NCBI RefSeq assembly: GCF_910578695.1
Contig: NZ_CAJTQJ010000035.1
Location: 1-26,584, forward strand
Source of the DNA: an uncultured Brachyspira sp.
GTDB taxonomy: Bacteria; Spirochaetota; Brachyspiria; Brachyspirales; Brachyspiraceae
Direction of reading: 5' to 3'
DNA: 26,584 nt
Shown piece by piece: positions 1-7,013 of the stretch. The translations under genes were made by a program, and so were the position numbers. Every line of letters starts with the position of its first letter. Position 1 is the first letter of the stretch. Under the pieces are notes generated by a model that searched no databases, was not told the origin of the DNA, and was given only the letters and a program-made list of their open reading frames with translations.

Positions 1-381
1 ACTGCGTTTCATACCTAAATTTTAACAAATTTAAGTTATCTAGGACAGCCCCAATCTTTTTGGTATAATTGTAATATCAATAACAATATTTGCAATTATT
101 GAAACTGCTATAAGTATAATTGATATTGTTATAGCGGTGCGTATATAATACAAATATATATATCATAATTTTTAATTATAAATTTCTTACTTTTAACTAA
201 TAATTTCTGCTGTATTATATATATTTTTTTTATATCAAATTTTTCTTTTTTATTTAAAGCCATTATGAATAATCTAAAAATATTTTTTATTATTCTATAG
301 TATAAATATTATCAATTATTGATTTTATTATAATATAAATATATAATGCATAAACTAAATCCATTAAAAGAATAATCATAA
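1..381. other. Gene-poor left edge
   Basis: No complete gene is visible. On the minus strand a stop-free stretch from about 162 down to a TAG at 40-42 encodes about 40 mostly hydrophobic residues (ending PKRLGLS) but has no start codon and follows a TGA. It could be the tail of a decayed membrane-protein gene. A minus-strand ATG at 12-10 could begin a gene that lies off the left edge, but it has no well-spaced ribosome binding site. A 10-bp inverted repeat (ATAACAATAT at 80-89, ATATTGTTAT at 123-132) has no U-run after it. The remainder is AT-rich and ends in the pnuC promoter. Confidence 0.4.
319..347 (+). promoter_or_regulatory. Sigma70-type promoter of pnuC-nadR
   Basis: TTGATT at 319-324 and TATAAT at 342-347 are separated by exactly 17 bp. 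The predicted transcript starts near 354 and gives a leader of only about 28 nt before pnuC, too short for an NAD-II-type riboswitch. Confidence 0.55.
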
Positions 382-1068
382 ATGAAAAAATTTATAAAAA
401 ATGAACTTCAGAATTGGAAATCTATAGAAGTTGTATGGATTATAATTGCAAGCGGTATAATATTATCGCTTTCTATATATTGGAAAGAAAATATTATTGG
501 TATAATGTCGTCAATAAGCGGAATATTATGCGTTATTCTTACAGGTAAAGGAAAATTATCTTCGTATATATTTGGAATGATTAATACTATTCTTTATTCA
601 TATATTGCTTTTAATGCAAAATATTATGGCGAGTTTATACTTAATGTATTTTATTATATACCTATGAATATAATAGGCTTTATATTATGGAGCAGAAATA
701 TAAATAGTGAAAACAAAGAAGTTATAAAAACAAAATTAAATAAAAAATACAAAATCATAATATTTGCTTTGTCTTTTATATCGGTATTTATTTACGGACT
801 TATATTAAAAAAATTAGGCGGTTCTCTTCCTTTTGCTGATAGTGCAAGTACAGTTTTTGCAGTAACCGCACAGATACTATGTATAAAAAGATGCACTGAA
901 CAATGGATAATGTGGATATTAGTAAACATTTTAAATATTTCAATATGGTATATTAATTTTTCAAGCAGAGGGGAAAATATAGCAGTTTTGATTATGTGGA
1001 GCGTTTATTTAATTAATGCCATTTTTATGTTTATTAAATGGAATAGAGAATCTAATTTACAAAAATAA
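382..1068 (+). CDS. pnuC: Nicotinamide riboside transporter PnuC
   Basis: Integral membrane transporter that facilitates uptake of nicotinamide riboside, which is trapped by phosphorylation in the cytoplasm. The 228-residue length is normal for PnuC, and the hydropathy fits about seven helices. The family signature is clear around residues 70-108: a G-x2-N-x2-LY stretch, then YGE, then LN-x2-Y-x-P, then a W. The NadR-like enzyme starts 12 bp downstream, so the pair forms one uptake-and-trapping operon. The start at 382 has only a weak purine-rich SD but fits the promoter at 319-347 and gives the expected N-terminus. Not seen: any vitamin-specific riboswitch. Family assignment is confident; nicotinamide riboside as substrate follows from the nadR neighbour. 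Confidence 0.9.
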   Translation: MKKFIKNELQNWKSIEVVWIIIASGIILSLSIYWKENIIGIMSSISGILCVILTGKGKLSSYIFGMINTILYSYIAFNAKYYGEFILNVFYYIPMNIIGFILWSRNINSENKEVIKTKLNKKYKIIIFALSFISVFIYGLILKKLGGSLPFADSASTVFAVTAQILCIKRCTEQWIMWILVNILNISIWYINFSSRGENIAVLIMWSVYLINAIFMFIKWNRESNLQK

Positions 1069-1080
1069 TTCGGAGTTTTT

Positions 1081-2091
1081 ATGTATAATGTCGGAATGTA
1101 CGGAGGTTCTTTCAATCCGCTTCATCTTGGGCATGTAAGATGCATAATAGAAGCAGCTAATCAATGCAGAAAACTTTATATTGTTTTAGCTGTCGGAAAT
1201 AATAGAAATGAAATTGACAAAAAAGTACGGTACCGCTGGCTTTATCAATTAACAAAGCATATTGTAAATGTAAAAATAATATTTATAGAAGATAATGCAG
1301 ATACAAAAGAAGAATATACAGAAGATTTATGGGAAGAAGATTCTATAAAAATAAAAAATGCTATAGGTGAAAATATTGATGCAGTGTTTTTAGGAGATGA
1401 TTATAAAGACAAAGATTCTTTTTATACAAGGCATTATAAAGATTCAGAATTAATATTTATAGAAAGAAATGAAATAAGCTCTTCAAAAATCAGAGAAAAT
1501 GTTTACAAATATTGGGATTATTTACCTAATATAGTAAAGCCGTATTATACAAAAAAAGTTTTGCTTTTAGGAAGCGAAAGCACAGGAAAATCCACTCTTA
1601 CAATTAATCTTGCAAATTATTATAATACCAACTATATAGAAGAAGCAGGAAGAGAATTATCCGAAAAATCAGTAACCGATTTATTAATGCTTTCAGAAGA
1701 TTTCACAGAGATACTTCTTACTCATAAATTAAATGAGATAAAAGCAATAGAATACAGCAGTAAGATATTATTTATTGATACTGATGCTGTAATTACAAAC
1801 TTTTATATGCATTTTTTAGAAGATGAAAATATTATTGATAATGAAAGGCTTGCAAAAGCAATAATACATATAAATAAATATGATTTAATACTGTTTTTAG
1901 AACCTGATGTCGATTTTATTGATGACGGAGATAGAAGCGAAGTTATAAAAAATGACAGAATCAAATACAGTAATAAAATAAAAGATATATTAAATGGTTT
2001 GAATATAAAATATTATTCTATAAACGGAAATTATCAGGAAAGATTTAAAAAATCAATTTCTATAATAGATGCTTTGTTTTGCAATATATAA
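1081..2091 (+). CDS. nadR: NadR-like NMN adenylyltransferase / ribosylnicotinamide kinase
   Basis: Bifunctional NAD salvage enzyme: the C-terminal kinase phosphorylates nicotinamide riboside to NMN, and the N-terminal nucleotidyltransferase adenylates NMN to NAD. Residues 1-155 form the HIGH-type nucleotidyltransferase domain, with GGSFNPLHLGH at about 9-19 and ISSSKIREN near 133-141. Residues 158-336 form the kinase, with P-loop GSESTGKST and downstream acidic motifs (FIDTD; EPDVDFIDDGDRS). The protein begins directly at the adenylyltransferase domain, so the N-terminal helix-turn-helix of enterobacterial NadR is absent and it should not act as a repressor. It is co-transcribed with pnuC (12-bp gap, GGAG-type SD in the gap). 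Two-domain identity is very likely. Confidence 0.9.
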   Translation: MYNVGMYGGSFNPLHLGHVRCIIEAANQCRKLYIVLAVGNNRNEIDKKVRYRWLYQLTKHIVNVKIIFIEDNADTKEEYTEDLWEEDSIKIKNAIGENIDAVFLGDDYKDKDSFYTRHYKDSELIFIERNEISSSKIRENVYKYWDYLPNIVKPYYTKKVLLLGSESTGKSTLTINLANYYNTNYIEEAGRELSEKSVTDLLMLSEDFTEILLTHKLNEIKAIEYSSKILFIDTDAVITNFYMHFLEDENIIDNERLAKAIIHINKYDLILFLEPDVDFIDDGDRSEVIKNDRIKYSNKIKDILNGLNIKYYSINGNYQERFKKSISIIDALFCNI

Positions 2092-2110
2092 TAATTGAGA
2101 TTATGAATAC

Positions 2111-2138
2111 TTTACTTTTATGTATATTTTAGTATAAT
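2111..2138 (+). promoter_or_regulatory. Probable promoter of the VWA gene
   Basis: TTTACT at 2111-2116 and TATAAT at 2133-2138 have a 16-bp spacer, about 70 bp upstream of the gene at 2211. In such AT-rich DNA the -35 match is only moderate. Confidence 0.4.
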
Positions 2139-2210
2139 ATTACTTTATAATATTTATTTTGTTTTATTTTATTATTTTAATATAGAAATTATGATTAGGG
2201 AAATTTATAA

Positions 2211-3197
2211 ATGACTTTCTTATCTGCCAAATTTTTATTCTTTCTTTTAGCTTTACCTATTATAATATTTTTATATATACAAACTAGAAAGAATCATTCA
2301 TATTCTGTAAAGCATCCGAGAGTAAGTATGTCAAAAGTTTTAAAATCGAGATATTATGTTAAAGATATACCATTTTCACTTATTATTTTGGCACTCGCTT
2401 TTTGCATTATAGGTTTGGCACGTCCTGTAAAAGTTTTTCATTTATCTGATATTAATGGAGAAGGTATTTATATTTCTCTTGTAGTTGATGTTTCTCCCTC
2501 TATGATGGCTGAAGATATGATACCTACAAGGCTTGAGGCTTCAAAAAAAACTATGATTGATTTCGTGAAAAAAAGAAATTTTGATAAAATTAGTTTAGTA
2601 TCATTTGCTTTAAGGGCATCTGTTCTTTCCCCCGCTACTTTTGATTATATTTCATTAGAAGAGGAAATAAAAAGAATAAAAATAGATGAAGAAGGCTCAA
2701 CTTCAATAGGGCTTGGTATTGCAACTGCTGTTGATATGCTTAGAAGCGTGAAAGATGATAATGAAAAAATTATAATACTTCTTACAGATGGTGAAAATAA
2801 TTCAGGCGAAATAGATCCGAAATTAGCTTCTGAAATAGCGTCAAATTTTAATATAAAAATTTATACAATAGGTATAGGAGATGCTAACGGAAGTCATGCT
2901 TGGGTTACTTATGATGATCCTAATTATGGTAAAAGAAGAATAAGGGCTGATTTTACTTTAAATGAAAAATCTTTAATAGATATTGCTGCGGTAACAGGCG
3001 GTAAATATTTTAATGCTAAAAATACCTCTGCTTTAGATAATGTTTATAATACAATAGACAGATTAGAGAAAAAGCCTATATTAGATGATGATTTAATTCA
3101 ATATAAAGAACTATACAAGCCGTTTATTATAATTGCTTTTCTTTGTTTATGCTTGAGCATTATACTTTCTACCACTAGATTTTTAATAATACCTTAG
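2211..3197 (+). CDS. BatA-like von Willebrand factor A membrane protein
   Basis: Membrane-anchored VWA protein of the BatA type (aerotolerance or envelope-stress families). Visible layout: a TM segment at about 6-23, a second at 55-71, a VWA domain at about 85-285, and a C-terminal TM at about 305-325. The metal-ion-dependent adhesion site begins with DVSPS at residues 93-97 (the DxSxS rule), and LLTDGEN near 191-197 is the later acidic MIDAS element. The length, 328 residues, is that of BatA/BatB. Usual partners (MoxR ATPase, DUF58 protein, BatB/D) are not in this window, so the operon context that would confirm the role is missing. The SD (TTAGGG) lies about 11-16 bases before the ATG. Exact function unknown. 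Confidence 0.8.
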   Translation: MTFLSAKFLFFLLALPIIIFLYIQTRKNHSYSVKHPRVSMSKVLKSRYYVKDIPFSLIILALAFCIIGLARPVKVFHLSDINGEGIYISLVVDVSPSMMAEDMIPTRLEASKKTMIDFVKKRNFDKISLVSFALRASVLSPATFDYISLEEEIKRIKIDEEGSTSIGLGIATAVDMLRSVKDDNEKIIILLTDGENNSGEIDPKLASEIASNFNIKIYTIGIGDANGSHAWVTYDDPNYGKRRIRADFTLNEKSLIDIAAVTGGKYFNAKNTSALDNVYNTIDRLEKKPILDDDLIQYKELYKPFIIIAFLCLCLSIILSTTRFLIIP

Positions 3198-3266
3198 TTT
3201 ATTATGTATTATAATATTCAAATAATTATGCATATAATATTAATTTGATATATTAATAATAATTGC

Positions 3267-3295
3267 TTGACTATTTATGTTAACCAATATATAAT
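3267..3295 (+). promoter_or_regulatory. Near-consensus promoter of metK
   Basis: TTGACT at 3267-3272 and TATAAT at 3290-3295 have a 17-bp spacer. The predicted leader is about 25 nt, which leaves no room for a SAM riboswitch. Constitutive high expression is the simplest reading. Confidence 0.7.
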
Positions 3296-3327
3296 TATAA
3301 AATTATATAAAAAAAAGAGGTAAAACT

Positions 3328-4512
3328 ATGGCAGAGATAAAAAATTATTATTTCTCTTCTGAATCGGTAACAGAAGGCCATCCTGATAAGATTTGCGATG
3401 CTGTAAGCGATGCTGTCTTAGACGAATGTTTAAAACAAGATGCTAATTCCAGAGTTGCATGTGAAACTTTGGCAAAAACAGGAATGATAATCATTGCAGG
3501 AGAAATCACTACAAAAGCTAAATTAGACTATCAAAAAATCGCTAGAAATACCGTAAGGCGAATAGGATATACAAGCAGCGATATGGGATTCGATGCCGAT
3601 ACTTGTGCTGTAATGGAGGCTATTGCAGAACAGTCTCCTGATATAGATATGGGTGTTAGTGCAGGTAAGGGATTATTTAATTCTGAAAAATCAAATATTT
3701 CTGAAGGGGCTGGAGATCAAGGTATAATGTTCGGTTATGCTATAAATGAAACTGAAACATATATGCCTTTAACTATACATTTAGCTCATAGATTGGCAGA
3801 ACGCTTAACTAAGATTAGGAAAGATAAAATAGCTGACTATTTAAGACCGGACGGAAAAAGTCAGGTTACTATTGAATATAAAGATGGTAAAGCTGCAAGA
3901 ATAGAAGCTGTTGTTATTTCTACTCAGCATGCTGCAGGCATTGATCATAGGCAGATAGAAGAGGATATTAAGAAATATGTTATTAATGAAATATGTCCTA
4001 AAAATATGCTTGATGAAAATACAAAATATTATATTAATCCGACAGGTTCATTTGTAGTAGGCGGACCTATGGGCGACTGCGGACTTACAGGCAGAAAAAT
4101 TATAGCAGACAGCTACGGCGGACATGGTGCACATGGAGGCGGAGCTTTCTCTGGAAAAGACCCTACAAAAGTAGACAGAAGTGCTTGTTATATGGCTAGA
4201 TATGTTGCTAAAAATATTGTTGCTTCAGGTATAGCTGACAGAGCTTTGGTGCAGTTCGCTTATGCTATAGGAGTACCTGAGCCTTTATCTGTATATGTTA
4301 ATACTTTCGGTACAGCAAAAGTTCATGATGAAGTATTAGCTAATATAGTTACTAAAGAGCTTGATTTAACTCCTTCAGGTATAATTAAAAGATTGGATTT
4401 AAGAAGACCTATTTATGAAAAGACTACTGCTTACGGACATTTTGGAAGAGAGCTTCCAGAATTCACTTGGGAGAAAACAGATATAAAAGATTTATTTGCT
4501 AATGCTGAATAA
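3328..4512 (+). CDS. metK: S-adenosylmethionine synthetase MetK
   Basis: Cytoplasmic enzyme that makes S-adenosylmethionine from methionine and ATP. The 394-residue length is typical. Signatures: SESVTEGHPDKICD near the N-terminus (ATP/methionine binding), GAGDQGIMFGYA in the middle (hexapeptide motif of the family), and GGGAFSGKDPTKVDRS with YMARYVAKN in the C-terminal third. A good SD (AGAGG, 7 nt before the ATG) fixes the start. The gene is monocistronic by its own promoter at 3267-3295 and terminator at 4548-4585. Its product would supply the methyltransferase at 20317 among many others. Codon use and start are ordinary; identity is certain at family level. Confidence 0.98.
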   Translation: MAEIKNYYFSSESVTEGHPDKICDAVSDAVLDECLKQDANSRVACETLAKTGMIIIAGEITTKAKLDYQKIARNTVRRIGYTSSDMGFDADTCAVMEAIAEQSPDIDMGVSAGKGLFNSEKSNISEGAGDQGIMFGYAINETETYMPLTIHLAHRLAERLTKIRKDKIADYLRPDGKSQVTIEYKDGKAARIEAVVISTQHAAGIDHRQIEEDIKKYVINEICPKNMLDENTKYYINPTGSFVVGGPMGDCGLTGRKIIADSYGGHGAHGGGAFSGKDPTKVDRSACYMARYVAKNIVASGIADRALVQFAYAIGVPEPLSVYVNTFGTAKVHDEVLANIVTKELDLTPSGIIKRLDLRRPIYEKTTAYGHFGRELPEFTWEKTDIKDLFANAE

Positions 4513-4547
4513 TTAATTTTAACAAAATAAAAAAGTTTTAAACATTT

Positions 4548-4585
4548 AAGGCTTGTTAATCAAATATATTAGCAAGCCTTTTATA
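4548..4585 (+). terminator. Intrinsic terminator after metK
   Basis: A 13-bp stem (4548-4560 with 4568-4580, one T-G wobble, 7-nt loop) is followed by a T-rich tract. It stands between convergent genes, and the reverse orientation is also followed by U-rich sequence a little further on, so it may stop both transcripts. Confidence 0.8.
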
Positions 4586-4630
4586 TTATTATATTCATTA
4601 AAAAATATGCTTTTTATTAGAATCATATTT

Positions 4631-5434
4631 TTAACCTTTTTTTCCTCCCATATCCATATACTGGCTGTACATAGGCGAAGGCAGTCCGAAACCTCCTGCT
4701 ACAGGCATTGTTTCTCCTGTTATAAATGAAGAATTATCACTTGCAAAAAATAACACTGCATTTGCAATATCTTCAGTAGATGCAGGTCTGTTTAAAGGAA
4801 CATTTTTTAAAAATAGCTTTAAAAATTCTTCAGACATATTTTTCATTGCCGCATCCGTTGCAACAAATCCAGGTAATACAGCATTGCATCTTATATTATT
4901 TCTTGCATACTGTACTGCGATATTTTTTGTGAGAAAATTTATTGCTGATTTTGATATCCCATAAGCAAGTCTTGACATATCAGGAAAGATTCCTCCTACA
5001 GATGATATATTTATTATATTTCCGCCGCCCGTTTTTATCATTTGTTTAACAGCTGCTTTTGAAGGAAGGTAAACACTCTTTAAGTTTTCATTAACTATAT
5101 TAAAAAATGCATCAGTATCTCCGCTAATTAAATCAAAATCTTTATTTGTGTCAGTAGTGCCGAAATTGTTAACAAGTATATCAATTCTATTTTCTTTTTT
5201 TACAACATCTTCTATCATAGAAGTAAAAGTTTCTTCTTTAGATGCATCAAAGTATACAGCATCGGCATCGCCTCCGTTTTTTATTATTTCATCTGCAATT
5301 TCTTTTCCTGCATCTAATCTTCTTACAGCTAAATAAACTTTCGCTCCATTTTCTGCAAGTTTTTTTGAACATTCTAAGCCTATGCCTCTGGTAGATGAGG
5401 TTACAAGTGCTATTTTTTTATCTAAAAGTTTCAT
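4631..5434 (-). CDS. Short-chain dehydrogenase, probable 7-alpha-hydroxysteroid dehydrogenase
   Basis: Classical SDR oxidoreductase. From the first in-frame ATG at 5440 (residue numbering here), the cofactor site TSSTRGIG is at 14-21, NNFG at 91-94, catalytic Ser at 146/147, Tyr160 and Lys164 (YGISK). Two arginines after strand 2 (VRR, 39-41) suggest NADP(H). The TSSTRGIG variant, LVNNFGT, NISSVGG-x2-PD-x-SR, IRCNAVLPG and ATDAAM resemble, from memory, clostridial 7-alpha-hydroxysteroid dehydrogenases (C. absonum/sordellii), which oxidise the bile-acid 7-OH. The start at 5434 aligns with those proteins and lies 10 nt from AAGGAG; 5440 lies only 4 nt away. The MATE gene ends 58 bp upstream with no clear promoter between, so they are likely co-transcribed. 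SDR is certain; the bile-acid substrate is inference. Confidence 0.7.
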   Translation of the reverse strand: MKLLDKKIALVTSSTRGIGLECSKKLAENGAKVYLAVRRLDAGKEIADEIIKNGGDADAVYFDASKEETFTSMIEDVVKKENRIDILVNNFGTTDTNKDFDLISGDTDAFFNIVNENLKSVYLPSKAAVKQMIKTGGGNIINISSVGGIFPDMSRLAYGISKSAINFLTKNIAVQYARNNIRCNAVLPGFVATDAAMKNMSEEFLKLFLKNVPLNRPASTEDIANAVLFFASDNSSFITGETMPVAGGFGLPSPMYSQYMDMGGKKG

Positions 5435-5498
5435 TATCATATATCTCCTTTATATTTTTATTAATTAAATTTAATAATTATTTCTATAATTAATATAA

Positions 5499-6819
5499 CT
5501 ATTTTGAATATATAATTCTGTATTTAATAAAAAACACTATAACAAAAGAAAAAGTTAAAACTTCTGTAATAGGCATAACATACCATATACTATCTTTAAC
5601 AAATATTAAAGGCATTATAAATATTAAAATACCGCTTATTATAAGTCCTCTAAGTACTGCAATTATGAAAGAGGCTTGAGGCTTCATTATTGCCTGAAAA
5701 TAGTAAGTTGCATATATATTGAAAGGAAGTATTAAAAATGATATAAAATAAGCCCTCATAATATTTTTTGATATGTATAAAGCTTCTTTAGAAGGTTTCA
5801 TAAATGCTTTCATTAAAAAATCTGTATTAAAGTATGTAAATAATGTATATACTATACTAAGTATAAAAGCTGATAATATACTATATTTTACAGCAGATTT
5901 AATTCTATACATCTTTCCTGCACCTAGATTAGTTGATATTATAGGCTGAGCTGCCTGACCTATTGCATAAGCCGATGACTGAACTAATATGTTAATATTT
6001 ATTATTACAGAATAAACTGCCAAAGCTGATGTTCCGAAATATTTCATTATCTGTCTATTAAACATTAAAGCTAATATCCCCATTGCTATATCTATAAAAA
6101 ATGTAGAAAAGCCGATTTGTATGATATTTTTTGATAATGAAAATAATTTATTTATATTTTGAAATTTTAAAGTATTATTTTTTGTAAATAAATGAGATAT
6201 TAATATAGAAGCAGTAATAACCTGCCCTATAGCAGTTGCAAGCCCTGCACCGAATATACCCATATCGCATACAAATACAAAAAAAATAATCTCCAAGTAT
6301 ATTAAAAATACCTCCTGCCATAACTCCTATTGTCGCTTTCATAGGGGCATTATCGTTTCTAAGAAATGATGCAAAAAACTGACTGAAAGCAAATAAAGGA
6401 AAAACAATTTTTATAGGAATAAAATATCTTTTTGCTAAATCTAATAATACTTCATCAGCACCAAAAAAATAAAGTATATTATTTTCAAATATCAATGATA
6501 ATATCCAAACTATAAATATAACTATTGATAAAGAAATAAATGAAGCAGTAAAGAAAATATTTGATTTTTCATATTTACCAGAGCCTTTTGCCTCACTAAA
6601 AAGTACAGAACCTCCTATACCAAAGAGTAAGCCTATACCATATATAATATTCCATATTGGTGCAAATACAGCCAAAGCAGCGGCACCATTATCTCCCTCA
6701 TAATGTCCTACCATAGCAACATCAACTATAGAATAAACGGCAGCTATTAAAGCACTTCCGAAACTAGCTGATAAATATTTAAAAAATATTTTTTTTACAT
6801 CTGTTTTAAGCATATCCAT
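5499..6819 (-). pseudogene. MATE-family efflux transporter, frameshifted at a T8 tract
   Basis: Na+- or H+-coupled multidrug/toxin exporter. The N-terminal part (VDVAMVGHY; GIGLLFGIGGSVLFSEAKG) and C-terminal part (GIFGAGLATAIGQV; QAAQPIISTNLGAG) are both typical MATE sequence in different frames. They meet at a coding-strand run of eight T (6279-6286). With seven T the frame reads GDYFF-VFVCDMGIFG and gives a continuous 439-residue protein, normal for MATE. With eight, the first frame runs into junk and stops at 6175. Start: AGGAG lies 8 nt before the ATG at 6819; an upstream ATG at 6852 lies inside a terminator hairpin. The gene follows a promoter-plus-terminator leader and precedes the SDR. 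True mutation, phase switch, transcriptional slippage or assembly error cannot be told apart here. Confidence 0.8.
6279..6286 (-). repeat. T8 homopolymer at the MATE frameshift
   Basis: Eight A on the plus strand (eight T in the coding strand). Removing one base joins the two MATE frames exactly. Runs of this length are prone to replication and RNA-polymerase slippage. Confidence 0.85.
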
Positions 6820-6938
6820 AAATAATACTCCTATATAAAAGTTTAAAAACAAAAAGGCTGAATAAGAAATCTAATAATTAGACATCTTATCCAACCTTGA
6901 GTATTTTCAAAACTTCAATGATCCTCCGATGAATCTAT
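6820..6938 (-). promoter_or_regulatory. 5' leader of MATE with an internal terminator (candidate attenuator or small RNA)
   Basis: From the predicted start near 6938 the transcript runs about 119 nt to the MATE ATG. It holds a GGAGG purine tract at about 6923-6927, a small hairpin (TTGA-AAATAC-TCAA) and then a strong intrinsic terminator (6844-6898) that would stop most transcripts before the gene. A GGAGG followed by very short frames suggests a possible leader peptide, but no ordinary ATG start is well placed. I cannot match it to a known riboswitch class. It could alternatively be a free-standing RNA of about 95 nt. Confidence 0.5.
6844..6898 (-). terminator. Strong intrinsic terminator in the MATE leader
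   Basis: Read on the minus strand, a 14-bp stem (AAGGTTGGATAAGA with TCTTATTCAGCCTT, two G-U wobbles) encloses a second short palindrome (TCTAAT-A-ATTAGA read either way) and is followed by TTTGTTTTT. The wobbles become mismatches on the plus strand, so it is built for minus-strand transcripts. It may also stop read-through from the oppA-like gene. Confidence 0.75.
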
Positions 6939-6944
6939 AGAAGT

Positions 6945-6973
6945 ATTATATAATATATAAATTTAAAAGTCAA
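6945..6973 (-). promoter_or_regulatory. Near-consensus promoter of the MATE leader
   Basis: On the minus strand TTGACT (6973-6968) and TATAAT (6950-6945) are separated by 17 bp. It lies between the end of the oppA-like gene and the leader terminator, so the terminator is downstream of its own promoter rather than simply the end of oppA. Confidence 0.7.
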
Positions 6974-7013
6974 ATTTTAGACTAATATTTTTTGATATTG
7001 GTAAAAATTATAA

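Noticed and set aside
240..381. NAD-II riboswitch before pnuC
   Set aside because: Predicted leader is about 28 nt, and no recognisable core is present.
3197..3327. SAM riboswitch before metK
   Set aside because: The promoter leaves only about 25 nt of leader, and no terminator or riboswitch core is present.
6820..6852. Upstream ATG at 6852 as the MATE start
   Set aside because: It lies next to the terminator's U-tract and lacks an SD, while the ATG at 6819 has AGGAG at 8 nt and a normal MATE N-terminus.
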